Positions 25,100 through 34,572 of a stretch of DNA of 64,000 bases are shown here, piece after piece (position 1 is the stretch's first letter; every line of letters starts with the position of its first letter). Made by a program: the position numbers and the translations under genes. Below the pieces are notes generated by a model, which ran no database searches, was not told where the DNA came from, and saw only the letters and a program-made list of their open reading frames with translations. The DNA comes from Collimonas sp. PA-H2 (GTDB lineage Bacteria > Pseudomonadota > Gammaproteobacteria > Burkholderiales > Burkholderiaceae_D): contig NZ_PDBX01000001.1 of assembly GCF_002564105.1 (NCBI RefSeq), forward strand, positions 3,472,001 to 3,536,000, in the 5' to 3' direction.

Positions 25100-26737
25100 A
25101 TGGGGTTTCTAGATAAACAACGGACCATTGCAGGTCCTGGTTTCAACCGCTGGCTTGTGCCGCCGGCGGCGTTGGCGATACATCTGTGTATTGGCATGGC
25201 TTATGGTTTTTCGGTGTTCTGGCTGCCGCTGTCGAAGGCAATCGGGATCAAGGAATCGGTGGCCTGTTCTAAGGATATGAGTTTCTTTGCTGAAATATTT
25301 GCTAGCAATTGCGACTGGAAGATTTCGATGCTGGGCTGGATTTTCACCATGTTCTTCGTCTTGCTGGGAACCTCGGCGGCAATCTGGGGCGGCTGGCTGG
25401 AACACGTTGGTCCGCGCAAGGCTGGGTTCGTGGCCGCGCTGTGCTGGTGCGGCGGCCTGCTGATTTCGGCGCTAGGCGTTTATGAGCATCAGATCTGGCT
25501 GATCTGGCTGGGTTCCGGCCTGATTGGCGGCGTTGGTCTCGGCCTGGGATATATCTCGCCGGTGTCGACCTTGATCAAATGGTTTCCGGACCGCCGCGGC
25601 ATGGCGACCGGCATGGCGATCATGGGTTTCGGCGGCGGTGCGCTGATCGGCAGCCCGCTGGCGGACAAGCTGATGAAGCATTTCGCGACGGATGCCTCGG
25701 TCGGCGTGTGGCAGACATTTGTAGTGATGGCACTGATTTACCTGGTGTTCATGATGGCTGGCGCTTTCGGCTACCGGATCCCGCCCAGCGGCTGGAAGCC
25801 GGCCGGCTGGACCCCGCCGGTGGCCAGCAGCAACGCCATGATCACGCAGCATCACGTGCATGCCAGCAAAGTCTGGGGCATTCCGCAGTTCTGGCTGGTA
25901 TGGCTGGTGCTGTGCCTGAATGTGTCGGCAGGTATCGGCGTGATCGGCATGGCGTCGCCGATGCTGCAGGAGATGTTCGGTGGCCATCTGCTCGGCGTCA
26001 CCACGAAGTTTTCCGAGTTGTCGGGCGACCAGGTGAAGGCGATTGCCGCGATTGCCGCGGGCTTTACCGGCCTGATCAGCCTGTTCAATATCGGCGGCCG
26101 CTTCGTCTGGGCTAGCTGCTCGGATTACATCGGGCGCAAGATGACATATGTGGTGTTCTTTGTACTTGGTTTTGTGCTGTATGTAAGCCTGCCTTGGTCC
26201 GGCACGACTGGCAGCGTGGCCTTGTTCGTGGCGGCGGTGTGCCTGATTTTGTCGATGTACGGCGGCGGCTTTGCTACCGTGCCGGCTTATCTGGCGGACT
26301 TGTTCGGTACGCAGATGGTGGGTGCGATCCATGGCCGTCTGCTGACTGCCTGGGCGACCGCCGGGATTCTCGGGCCAGTGGTGGTGAACTACATGCGCGA
26401 GTACCAGCTCGGTTTGGGCATGCCGCGCGAATCGGTTTACAACACCACCATGTACATCCTGGCCGGGATGCTGGTGCTGGGCTTGCTGTGCAACCTGATG
26501 ATCCGTCCGATCGCAGCCAAGCATTTCATGACGCCGGAAGAACTGGCGCGCGAAAAGCAGCTGGCGCGCGAGCAGGCTTCGGCCAAGGGCGAGGCAGTGC
26601 TGCCGCCTGACGTGATGGCGCGCATCGGCAGCGGCGGCAGTCCTGCGCTGTTGTGGCTGTCGTGGGCAGCAGTAATCATTCCGCTGGTCTGGGGGATTTC
26701 GATCACCCTGCAAAAGTCGGCGGTGCTGTTCAAGTAA
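25100..26737 (+). CDS. OFA-family MFS transporter (oxalate/formate type)
   Basis: A 545-residue carrier with twelve predicted helices. The N-terminal segment HLCIGMAYGFSVFWLPLSKA is typical of the oxalate/formate antiporter family. It carries an insertion of about 25 residues after helix 1 (around CSKDMSFFAEIFASNCDWK), a longer central loop, and a C-terminal soluble stretch before the last helix. It lies behind GGGGGGA and is first in line before fdsGBA, so formate is the most likely cargo, exchanged or imported for oxidation. Oxalate exchange cannot be excluded; no oxalyl-CoA genes are in the window. Confidence 0.85.
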   Translation: MGFLDKQRTIAGPGFNRWLVPPAALAIHLCIGMAYGFSVFWLPLSKAIGIKESVACSKDMSFFAEIFASNCDWKISMLGWIFTMFFVLLGTSAAIWGGWLEHVGPRKAGFVAALCWCGGLLISALGVYEHQIWLIWLGSGLIGGVGLGLGYISPVSTLIKWFPDRRGMATGMAIMGFGGGALIGSPLADKLMKHFATDASVGVWQTFVVMALIYLVFMMAGAFGYRIPPSGWKPAGWTPPVASSNAMITQHHVHASKVWGIPQFWLVWLVLCLNVSAGIGVIGMASPMLQEMFGGHLLGVTTKFSELSGDQVKAIAAIAAGFTGLISLFNIGGRFVWASCSDYIGRKMTYVVFFVLGFVLYVSLPWSGTTGSVALFVAAVCLILSMYGGGFATVPAYLADLFGTQMVGAIHGRLLTAWATAGILGPVVVNYMREYQLGLGMPRESVYNTTMYILAGMLVLGLLCNLMIRPIAAKHFMTPEELAREKQLAREQASAKGEAVLPPDVMARIGSGGSPALLWLSWAAVIIPLVWGISITLQKSAVLFK

Positions 26738-26793
26738 GTATTTAGGGCAAGTGGATAGGCAACTAAATAGACAAGGCTAGTAAAAGCAGCAAG

Positions 26794-26840
26794 GGGACAG
26801 GGCGTGCAAGCCAACGCAGCGTGGCGCACGCTCCTGTCCC
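26794..26840. other. Long hairpin between the carrier and fdsG
   Basis: GGGACAGG (26794-26801) pairs with CCTGTCCC (26833-26840), extended inwards by GCGTGC and GCACGC after a bulge. There is no T-tract, so it is not a simple terminator. It may set the ratio of carrier to dehydrogenase by processing, attenuation or mRNA protection. Confidence 0.5.
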
Positions 26841-26999
26841 AGTAATATAAAGCAGTTGGCATAAAACTATAAAAGCAGTAATGGCAGTACTGATTTCAAG
26901 ACACACCGCGGCAGGCTGAACCGGGATGCATGGCTGTTCATAAAAACAGCATCCGGTGCGGGCGCCATTTGTAGTGCTGAATCCCGGTAGGAGACTGTT

Positions 27000-27515
27000 G
27001 TGAAGATGCAAATCGAAGCTAGTGTTCCGCAAGCTGTGCCGTCGGACCCGTCTGTCGACCTGAATCAGGTCAGATCCATTATTCAAGAATTCAAGACGCT
27101 GCCTGGCGCCATGCTGCCCGTGCTGCATGCGATCCAGGATGCGCTCGGCCATGTGCCGCCATCGGTGGTGCCGCTGATCGCTGATGAGCTGAATCTCTCG
27201 CGTGCTGAAGTGCACGGCGTGATCAGCTTCTATCACCATTTCCGCCAGCAGCCGGCTGGCCGCCACATCGTGCAGATCTGCCGTGCCGAAGCTTGCCAGG
27301 CAGTCGGTGCCGATGCGTTGGTGGCGCACGCCAAGGCGGCCCTGGGCTGCGACTTCCACGGCACCAGCAGCGATGGCCAGTTCACGCTGGAGCCGGTGTA
27401 TTGCCTGGGGCAGTGCGCCTGCGGCCCGAACATGCAGATCGATGACGATCTGCACGCCCGCGTCAGCAACGACAAATTCAATCGCGTGTTGCGCGCCAAG
27501 CGAGGTGTGCAATGA
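27000..27515 (+). CDS. fdsG: NAD-dependent formate dehydrogenase gamma subunit
   Basis: A 171-residue protein homologous to the 24-kDa subunit (NuoE) of complex I. Ligands for one [2Fe-2S] cluster are Cys94, Cys99, Cys135 and Cys139 (ICRAEACQ and CLGQCACGPN). The GTG start at 27000 has AGGAG upstream; the ATG two codons on is also possible. It passes electrons within the soluble FdsABG complex. Its stop codon overlaps the start of fdsB (ATGA). Confidence 0.95.
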   Translation: MKMQIEASVPQAVPSDPSVDLNQVRSIIQEFKTLPGAMLPVLHAIQDALGHVPPSVVPLIADELNLSRAEVHGVISFYHHFRQQPAGRHIVQICRAEACQAVGADALVAHAKAALGCDFHGTSSDGQFTLEPVYCLGQCACGPNMQIDDDLHARVSNDKFNRVLRAKRGVQ

Positions 27516-29086
27516 GCGCTCTCAACACCCCGGTCACCATCTATGTCCCGCGCGATTCGACCGCGCTTGCGCTCGGCGCCGACCAGGTTGCCGCGGCAAT
27601 CGCGCAGCAGGCGGCGCAGCGCGGCATCAGCATCAACCTGGTGCGTAACGGCTCGCGCGGCATGTTCTGGCTGGAGCCGCTGGTTGAGGTGGCGACCGCG
27701 GCAGGGCGCATCGGCTACGGTCCGGTTGAAAGCGACGATGTCGCCGCGCTGTTCGACGCCGGTTTCCTCAGCGGCGCCCAGCACAGTTCAGCCCTGGGGC
27801 TGGTCGAAGAAATACCTTATTTGAAAAAGCAGGAGCGCCTGACCTTTGCCCGAGTCGGCATCACCGATCCGCTCTCGCTGCCAGACTACCTGGCGCATGA
27901 AGGCTATGCCGGGCTGCGGCGCGCCCTCGGCATGTCGGGCGCAGAGCTGGTGCAGGAAGTGCTGGATTCCGGCTTGCGCGGCCGCGGCGGCGCGGCTTTT
28001 CCGACCGGAATCAAATGGAAGACGGTCGCTGCAACCAGTGCCAAGCAGAAGTACATCGTCTGCAATGCCGATGAAGGCGATTCCGGTACCTTCTCTGATC
28101 GCATGGTGATGGAAGATGATCCTTTCATGCTGATCGAGGGCATGACGATTGCCGCGCTGGCAGTAGGCGCCACGCGCGGTTATATCTACGTCCGCTCGGA
28201 ATATCCGCACGCCATCGCCGTGCTGAACCAGGCCATCGCCACGGCCAACAGCGCCGGCTATCTCGGCGATAACATCCTCGGTTCGGCCAGCAGCTTCCAC
28301 CTGGAAGTGCGCAAAGGCGCCGGCGCCTACATCTGCGGCGAAGAAACCGCCTTGCTGGAAAGCCTGGAGGGCAAGCGCGGCGTGGTGCGCGCCAAGCCGC
28401 CGCTGCCCGCCATCGAGGGCTTGTTCGGCAAACCGACTGTCATCAACAATGTGATCTCGCTGGCCTCGGTGCCTATCATCCTGGCGCGTGGCGCCGCCTT
28501 CTACAAGAACTACGGCATGGGCCGTTCGCTGGGCACGCTGCCGATGCAGCTGGCCGGCAACATCCGCCGTGGCGGCCTGGTGGAAAAGGCTTTCGGCGTG
28601 ACCTTGCGCGAATTGCTGCAGGACTTTGGCGGCGGCACCGCCAGCGGCAAGCCGATTCGCGCGGTGCAGGTCGGCGGCCCGCTGGGGCCTTACCTGCCGC
28701 CATTGTTATTTGATACCAAACTCGACTACGAAGCCATGGCGGCGGTGGGCGGCATGCTGGGGCATGGCGGCATCGTGGTGTTTGACGATAGCGTCGACAT
28801 GGCGAAGCAAGCCAGATACGCGATGGAATTCTGCGCGGTCGAATCCTGCGGCAAATGCACGCCTTGCCGCATCGGCTCAACCCGCGGGGTAGAGGTGATC
28901 GACAAGATCGTTGCAGGTGAATCTCATGTCGTCGTGCAACAGATCAAGCTGCTGCGCGATCTGTGCGACACCATGGTCAACGGTTCCCTGTGCGCGATGG
29001 GCAGCATGACGCCGCTGCCGGTGCTGTCGGCGCTTGACCACTTCCCCGAGGATTTCGGCAAGGGCCAGCTCGGCCAGGCCGCTTGA
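27512..29086 (+). CDS. fdsB: NAD-dependent formate dehydrogenase beta subunit
   Basis: A 524-residue protein corresponding to complex I NuoF with an extra thioredoxin-like N-terminal domain of about 120 residues. The NADH and FMN site reads GLRGRGGAAFPTGIKWK, and a second glycine-rich part is GAGAYICGEETAL. The [4Fe-4S] ligands are Cys446, Cys449 and Cys452 (ESCGKCTPCR) plus one near the C terminus. It transfers electrons from the iron-sulfur chain to NAD+ in the cytoplasm. Confidence 0.96.
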   Translation: MSALNTPVTIYVPRDSTALALGADQVAAAIAQQAAQRGISINLVRNGSRGMFWLEPLVEVATAAGRIGYGPVESDDVAALFDAGFLSGAQHSSALGLVEEIPYLKKQERLTFARVGITDPLSLPDYLAHEGYAGLRRALGMSGAELVQEVLDSGLRGRGGAAFPTGIKWKTVAATSAKQKYIVCNADEGDSGTFSDRMVMEDDPFMLIEGMTIAALAVGATRGYIYVRSEYPHAIAVLNQAIATANSAGYLGDNILGSASSFHLEVRKGAGAYICGEETALLESLEGKRGVVRAKPPLPAIEGLFGKPTVINNVISLASVPIILARGAAFYKNYGMGRSLGTLPMQLAGNIRRGGLVEKAFGVTLRELLQDFGGGTASGKPIRAVQVGGPLGPYLPPLLFDTKLDYEAMAAVGGMLGHGGIVVFDDSVDMAKQARYAMEFCAVESCGKCTPCRIGSTRGVEVIDKIVAGESHVVVQQIKLLRDLCDTMVNGSLCAMGSMTPLPVLSALDHFPEDFGKGQLGQAA

Positions 29087-29151
29087 GATATTTTTCAGAT
29101 CAGCAGCATAGACACGACTAACCCACGTTCCGACGGAACCAGGAGTATGTG

Positions 29152-32031
29152 ATGAATCAGCTTAACGAACTCGACTACGGCACTCCCGCCAAAACAGCTA
29201 CGCAGCACGCCAACTCGCTGGTGACCCTCGAAATCGACGGCGTCAATGTCGAAGTCGCTGCAGGCACTTCGGTCATGCGGGCCGCGGTCGAAGCCGGCAT
29301 CAATGTCCCCAAGCTATGCGCCACCGACAGCCTGGAACCGTTCGGCTCCTGCCGTCTGTGCCTGGTTGAAATCGACGGCAGGAAAGGCTACCCGGCTTCC
29401 TGCACCACGCCATGCGAACCCGGCATGAAGGTGCGCACGCAGACGCCGAAGCTGGCCGATATCCGGCGCGGCGTCATGGAACTCTACATCTCCGACCATC
29501 CGCTCGACTGCCTGACTTGCCCGACCAACGGCAATTGCGAATTGCAGGATATGGCTGGCGTCACCGGCCTGCGCGAAGTGCGTTATGGCTATGAAGGCGA
29601 GAACCACCTGAAGATGAAGAAGGATGAATCGAATCCTTACTTCACCTACGATCCGTCCAAGTGCATCGTCTGCAACCGCTGCGTGCGTGCCTGTGAAGAA
29701 ACCCAGGGCACCTTCGCGCTGACCATAGACGGCCGCGGCTTCGAATCGCGCGTGTCGGCCGGGCAGATGCAGGATTTCATGGATTCCGAATGCGTCTCTT
29801 GCGGCGCCTGCGTACAAGCTTGCCCGACTGCCACCCTGACCGAAAAGACCGTGATCATGCTGGGCCAGGCCGAGCATAGCGCGATCACCACTTGCGCCTA
29901 TTGCGGCGTCGGCTGTTCGTTCAAGGCGGAGATGAAGGGCAATCAGGTGGTGCGCATGGTGCCGCACAAGGATGGCCAGGCCAACCACGGCCATTCCTGC
30001 GTCAAGGGCCGCTTTGCCTGGGGCTATGCGACCCACAAGGACCGCATCACCAAACCTATGATACGCAGCAAGATCACCGATCCCTGGCGCGAAGTTTCCT
30101 GGGATGAGGCGCTCGCCTATGCGGCCGGCGAATTCCGCCGCATCCAGGCCAAGTACGGCAAGGACTCGATAGGCGGCATCACGTCTTCCCGCTGCACCAA
30201 TGAAGAAACCTATCTGGTGCAAAAGCTGGTGCGGACGGCGTTCGGCAACAATAACGTCGATACCTGCGCCCGGGTTTGCCATTCGCCTACCGGCTACGGT
30301 TTGAAACAGACGCTGGGCGAGTCGGCCGGCACCCAGACCTTCGATTCGGTCATGCAGGCCGATGTGATCATGGTCATCGGCGCCAATCCGGTCGCCGCGC
30401 ATCCAGTGTTTGCCTCGCAGATGAAGCGCCGCCTGCGTCAGGGCGCGCAGCTGATCGTGGTCGATCCGCGCACTACCGAGATGGTCAAGTCGCCGCACGT
30501 GCAGGCCGCTTATCACCTCAAGCTGCGTCCAGGCACCAATGTCGCCCTGATCACCGCGCTGGCGCATGTGATCCTGTCGGAAGGCTTGGAAAAGCCGGAT
30601 TTCGTCGCCGAGCGTTGCGACCAGAAATCGTATGCCGACTGGAAGGAATTCGTGCTGCGGCCGGAGAATTCGCCGGAAGCCATGGCGGAAGTCACCGGCG
30701 TGCCGGCGGAGCAGCTGCGCGGCGCCGCGCGCTTGTACGCCAGCGCCGCCAACGGCGCCATCTACTACGGCCTTGGCGTCACCGAACATGCGCAAGGTTC
30801 GACCATGGTGATCGGCATCGCTAACCTGGCGATGGCGACCGGCAATGTCGGCCGCGAAGGCGTCGGCGTCAATCCGCTGCGCGGCCAAAACAATGTGCAG
30901 GGTTCCTGCGACATGGGCTCCTTCCCGCACGAATTGCCGGGTTATCGCCATGTTTCCGACAGCACCGTGCGCGGCGAGTTTGAGCAGGTATGGGGCGTCA
31001 CGCTCAGCCCGGAACCGGGCCTGCGCATTCCAAACATGTTCGACGCCGCGCTCGACGGCAGTTTCATGGGACTGTACTGCGAGGGCGAAGATATCGTCCA
31101 GTCTGATCCGAATACGCAGCACGTTACCGCCGCCATGGCAGCGATGGAATGCATAGTGGTGCAGGATCTGTTCCTCAACGAGACCGCCAAATACGCGCAT
31201 GTGTTCCTGCCCGGTTCCTCGTTCCTGGAAAAGGACGGTACTTTCACCAACGCCGAACGCCGCATCTCGCGGGTGCGCAAGGTGATGCCGGCCAAGGCCG
31301 GCAAATCGGACTGGGAAGTGACCGTGGCGTTGTCCAACGCGCTGGGCTATCCGATGAACTACAGCCATCCATCGCAGATCATGGACGAGATCGCGGCCCT
31401 GACGCCGACTTTCCACGGCGTCAGCTACGCCAAGCTGGAGAAGGCCGGCAGCCTGCAATGGCCGTGCAACGACGAGGCGCCGCAAGGCACGCCTATCATG
31501 CATATCGGCCAGTTCGTGCGCGGCAAGGGCAAGTTCATCAATACCCAGTACTTCGCCACCGATGAAAAGGTGACGCTGAAATTCCCGCTGATCCTGACCA
31601 CTGGCCGCATCCTGTCGCAATATAATGTCGGCGCCCAGACTCGCCGCACTGAGAACGTCGAGTGGCATAGCGAAGACCGGCTGGAGATCCATCCGCATGA
31701 CGCCGAGGACCGCGGCATCAAGGACGACGACTGGGTCGGCATCGAATCGCGCGCCGGCCAGACCGTGCTGCGGGCGACGGTGACCGAGCGGGTGCAGCCG
31801 GGTGTGGTTTACACTACCTTCCACTTCCCGGAATCGGGCGCCAACGTGATCACCACCGATAATTCGGACTGGGCCACCAATTGCCCGGAATACAAGGTGA
31901 CCGCGGTACAGGTGCTGCCGGTCAGCCAGCCGTCCGCATGGCAGAAGCAGTTCAGCCGCTTTACCGAGCAGCAGCTGAAACTGTTGCAAGGGCAACCCGG
32001 GCATGCGACGGAGGCTGCGGTCACCAAATAA
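29152..32031 (+). CDS. fdsA: NAD-dependent formate dehydrogenase alpha (catalytic) subunit
   Basis: A 959-residue molybdopterin enzyme. In order it has a ferredoxin-like [2Fe-2S] domain (Cys in FGSCRLCLVE), a His-Cys3 cluster (DCLTCPTNGNCELQ), two [4Fe-4S] ferredoxin clusters (CIVCNRCVRAC and CVSCGACVQAC), the Mo-domain [4Fe-4S] cluster (CAYCGVGC), and the bis-MGD domain. The Mo ligand is Cys376 (ARVCHSP), encoded by TGC, not selenocysteine; a His follows it as in known FdsA. It oxidises formate to CO2 in the cytoplasm. ATG 29152 sits 6 bases behind AGGAG. Confidence 0.97.
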   Translation: MNQLNELDYGTPAKTATQHANSLVTLEIDGVNVEVAAGTSVMRAAVEAGINVPKLCATDSLEPFGSCRLCLVEIDGRKGYPASCTTPCEPGMKVRTQTPKLADIRRGVMELYISDHPLDCLTCPTNGNCELQDMAGVTGLREVRYGYEGENHLKMKKDESNPYFTYDPSKCIVCNRCVRACEETQGTFALTIDGRGFESRVSAGQMQDFMDSECVSCGACVQACPTATLTEKTVIMLGQAEHSAITTCAYCGVGCSFKAEMKGNQVVRMVPHKDGQANHGHSCVKGRFAWGYATHKDRITKPMIRSKITDPWREVSWDEALAYAAGEFRRIQAKYGKDSIGGITSSRCTNEETYLVQKLVRTAFGNNNVDTCARVCHSPTGYGLKQTLGESAGTQTFDSVMQADVIMVIGANPVAAHPVFASQMKRRLRQGAQLIVVDPRTTEMVKSPHVQAAYHLKLRPGTNVALITALAHVILSEGLEKPDFVAERCDQKSYADWKEFVLRPENSPEAMAEVTGVPAEQLRGAARLYASAANGAIYYGLGVTEHAQGSTMVIGIANLAMATGNVGREGVGVNPLRGQNNVQGSCDMGSFPHELPGYRHVSDSTVRGEFEQVWGVTLSPEPGLRIPNMFDAALDGSFMGLYCEGEDIVQSDPNTQHVTAAMAAMECIVVQDLFLNETAKYAHVFLPGSSFLEKDGTFTNAERRISRVRKVMPAKAGKSDWEVTVALSNALGYPMNYSHPSQIMDEIAALTPTFHGVSYAKLEKAGSLQWPCNDEAPQGTPIMHIGQFVRGKGKFINTQYFATDEKVTLKFPLILTTGRILSQYNVGAQTRRTENVEWHSEDRLEIHPHDAEDRGIKDDDWVGIESRAGQTVLRATVTERVQPGVVYTTFHFPESGANVITTDNSDWATNCPEYKVTAVQVLPVSQPSAWQKQFSRFTEQQLKLLQGQPGHATEAAVTK

Positions 32032-32048
32032 CAGGACAGAGGAAAACC

Positions 32049-32873
32049 ATGGTCTTACCAGAATACGCCAGCAGCACCGAGGTGGCAGTGGAGCGCTGGC
32101 GTAACGGCGGTGTCAGCAACAGCCGCAGCCACGATATGGTGGCAGAAGAAGTGCCGGTGGCGTTGGAGTACAACGGCATTTCGCACGCGGTGATGATGGC
32201 TTCGCCGGCCGATCTGGAGGATTTTGCCCTGGGCTTTTCCCTGACTGAAGGAATCTTGCAGGACCGCAGCGAATTGTTCGATTGCGAGATCGTCAGTGCC
32301 GCGGATGGCATCCAGGTACAGATGCAGATCGCCACGCAACGCTTTGTGGCGCTCAAGGAAAAACGGCGCAACCTGACCGGCCGTACCGGCTGCGGTCTGT
32401 GCGGCGCCGAAACTTTGCAGCAGGCGGTGCGCAAGCCGGCGCCGGTGGTGTCGCATGCGCGCTTTTCCGCGGCGGCGATTTACGCAGCAATGGCGGAGAT
32501 GCAGAAACAGCAACATTTGCAGCAAGTCACTGGCGCCACCCACGCCGCGGCGTGGCTGCAGGCCGATGGAACAATTGCACTGGTGCGTGAAGATGTCGGC
32601 CGCCACAATGCGCTCGATAAATTGATCGGCGGCTTGATGCAATTGGAACCGAAGCATGATTTCGCCAGCGGCGCAGTGCTGATCACCAGCCGCGCCAGTT
32701 ATGAAATGGTGCAGAAGGCGGCTAGCATGGGTTGCGGCTTTATCGTCGCGGTATCGGCGCCGACCGCGCTGGCGATCCGGCTGGCCGAGCAGGCTGGCGT
32801 CACTCTGCTGGGTTTCGTGCGGCAGCCGGGCCACGTGGTGTATGCGCATCCGCAGCGCCTGGCGCCGGCTTAG
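32049..32873 (+). CDS. fdhD: FdhD/FdsC formate dehydrogenase sulfurtransferase
   Basis: A 274-residue FdhD-family protein. It has the GRTGCGLCG motif with the two functional Cys residues, ALGFSLTEG near the N terminus, and the GVTGATHAA-equivalent and VREDVGRHNALDKLIG segments. It transfers sulfur to, or binds, the molybdenum cofactor before insertion into the catalytic subunit. It lies 17 bases behind fdsA behind a GAGG-like site and is called fdsC in related operons. Confidence 0.94.
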   Translation: MVLPEYASSTEVAVERWRNGGVSNSRSHDMVAEEVPVALEYNGISHAVMMASPADLEDFALGFSLTEGILQDRSELFDCEIVSAADGIQVQMQIATQRFVALKEKRRNLTGRTGCGLCGAETLQQAVRKPAPVVSHARFSAAAIYAAMAEMQKQQHLQQVTGATHAAAWLQADGTIALVREDVGRHNALDKLIGGLMQLEPKHDFASGAVLITSRASYEMVQKAASMGCGFIVAVSAPTALAIRLAEQAGVTLLGFVRQPGHVVYAHPQRLAPA

Positions 32874-32910
32874 TTTTATTCACAATCTTGCAGCAGAAAA
32901 GGCAGGCGCA

Positions 32911-33135
32911 ATGAACCTGGAACACTTGGTGAAAATGGCGAATCAGATCGGTTCATTTTTTGAAACCATGCCGGACCGTCCGCAAGCCATGACGGATCTG
33001 ATCACGCATCTGAAACGCAGCTGGGAGCCGCGCATGCGGCGTGAACTGCTGGCCTATGTCGACCAGCAGGGCGGCGCCGAGCTGATGCCGATCGTGCGGG
33101 AAGCCATCCGCCTGCACGCCGTCGTCCTCAAGTAA
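32911..33135 (+). CDS. fdsD: NAD-dependent formate dehydrogenase delta subunit
   Basis: A 74-residue protein, starting MNLEHLVKMANQIG and containing MTDLITHLKRSWEPRMRREL, matching the small FdsD proteins at the end of fds operons. It is required for active enzyme in relatives, though its exact role is not settled. Its TAA ends at the base before the stop codon of the convergent lactonase gene, so the two genes abut with no spacer and no intrinsic terminator. Confidence 0.93.
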   Translation: MNLEHLVKMANQIGSFFETMPDRPQAMTDLITHLKRSWEPRMRRELLAYVDQQGGAELMPIVREAIRLHAVVLK

Positions 33136-34353
33136 TTACGGCAGGAACACCATCTGCGACGGGCTGCCCAGCCCGGTATAGCGGTCGATGAATTCCAGCT
33201 TGCCGCTTTCCTTGTCGATGGCGAACTGGGTGATGTTGTCGCTGCGCTGGTTCAGTGCATACATGAAGCGCCCTTGCGGTCCGATCACGATGCTGCGCGG
33301 ATAATCGCCGCCGGTCCAGGTATCTCCCACCCATGTCAGCTTGCCTTCGGCGCCGACCGCAAACTGCGCAATGCTGTTGCGCAGGCGGTTGGCGGCATAC
33401 ACGAAGCGGCCTTCAGGGCTCACGGTCAGCCCCGAGGCGAAACTGGTGCCATGGTAGTTTTCCGGCAAGGTCGAGACCGTATCCTGTTCCTGCAGGGTGC
33501 CATTGGCCTGGTCGAAGTTATACAGCGTCAGCGTCGACGATTCTTCATTGATCACATACACGTACTTGCCGTTGGGATGGAAGACAAAGTGGCGCGGTCC
33601 GGCGCCGGCCGAGGATGCCTTGATGAAGGCCGGCGCATTCGGGCTCAGGCGGCCGCTGGCCTGGTCGAAGCGCCACTGGTAGATGCGGTCCAGCCCCAGG
33701 TCGGTAGAGAACGCGAACCGGCCGCTGGGGTCGCTAGCGATCATGTGCGCATGCGGGCCGTTATGGTCGCTGGCGGCAAAGCTGCCGATGACTGCCGCTT
33801 CCGGCCTGGCCGCGCCCGCGGCGCCGCTGCTTTGCTGTACCGACGAGGCCGGCTGCAGGCTGCCGTCAGCGCCAAGCGGGAATACCGCCACGGAGCCGCC
33901 GCCGTAGTTGGCGGCGAACAGATGTTTCCCTTGTGCGGAAAGCGTCACGAAGGCCGGCGTCGCGCCTTGCGAATCCTGTTCATTCAGCTTGCTCAGTGCG
34001 CCATCGGCGCGGTTGACCGCATAGGCCGCCACGCTGCCGTGCTTGCCATCCTTGTAGTTGGCAATCTCGCTGGCCACGTACAAGGTCTTGCCGTCCGCGC
34101 TCGCGGTCAGCTGCGCCGGATTGGGCTGGCTGCTGGCGACCCCGACCCGGCTGAGCGCGCCGGACTGGCTATCGACCTTGAACAGATACACCCCTTCACC
34201 GTTAGGGTTATACGTGCCGACGTAGGCGAACTGGCTGGGAGAGATGGGTGTTGCGGCTTGGAGCGGCAGGCTGGTCATGGTGAATAGGGCAGTGAGTGCG
34301 ATGGAGAGCGTCAGCCGGCGGGACAGACGGGAAACTGATAATGGAGTCGGCAT
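33136..34353 (-). CDS. Secreted lactonase-family beta-propeller protein
   Basis: A 405-residue protein with an N-terminal signal peptide ending near LQAAT and a seven-bladed propeller of the 6-phosphogluconolactonase (YbhE) family. The blades show recurring (F/Y)xYV(x)N and GRFxYAxN turns. Cytoplasmic YbhE acts in the pentose pathway, but export makes this one more likely to hydrolyse another lactone or act as a binding protein. It abuts fdsD tail to tail. Confidence 0.85.
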   Translation of the reverse strand: MPTPLSVSRLSRRLTLSIALTALFTMTSLPLQAATPISPSQFAYVGTYNPNGEGVYLFKVDSQSGALSRVGVASSQPNPAQLTASADGKTLYVASEIANYKDGKHGSVAAYAVNRADGALSKLNEQDSQGATPAFVTLSAQGKHLFAANYGGGSVAVFPLGADGSLQPASSVQQSSGAAGAARPEAAVIGSFAASDHNGPHAHMIASDPSGRFAFSTDLGLDRIYQWRFDQASGRLSPNAPAFIKASSAGAGPRHFVFHPNGKYVYVINEESSTLTLYNFDQANGTLQEQDTVSTLPENYHGTSFASGLTVSPEGRFVYAANRLRNSIAQFAVGAEGKLTWVGDTWTGGDYPRSIVIGPQGRFMYALNQRSDNITQFAIDKESGKLEFIDRYTGLGSPSQMVFLP

Positions 34354-34572
34354 ATTTTCCTTGATAAGCGGGCGTCGCGGACGGACGCTGCGGCGGATTA
34401 TTTCGATGAATGAATATAGGGTTTTCTAGCTAGAATGGCAATCCGTAAATACGGCCGCTGCAGCGCCTGGAGCGGTCTGTCGTTGGTTGTCATGTAACGT
34501 AAAATTTCGGGCGATCCCGGTTCTCGGCTAGAATGGCGCTCGCGCTGTATGTAAACCGACAGGCAAGGATCA

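Noticed and set aside
30271..30285. Possible selenocysteine codon in the formate dehydrogenase active site
   Set aside because: The Mo ligand codon is TGC (Cys) and the frame has no in-frame TGA.
29314..32004. A long minus-strand open frame (896 codons) opposite fdsA
   Set aside because: It is the mirror of a GC-rich gene with strong codon bias; fdsA has every cofactor motif and the mirror product has no family features.
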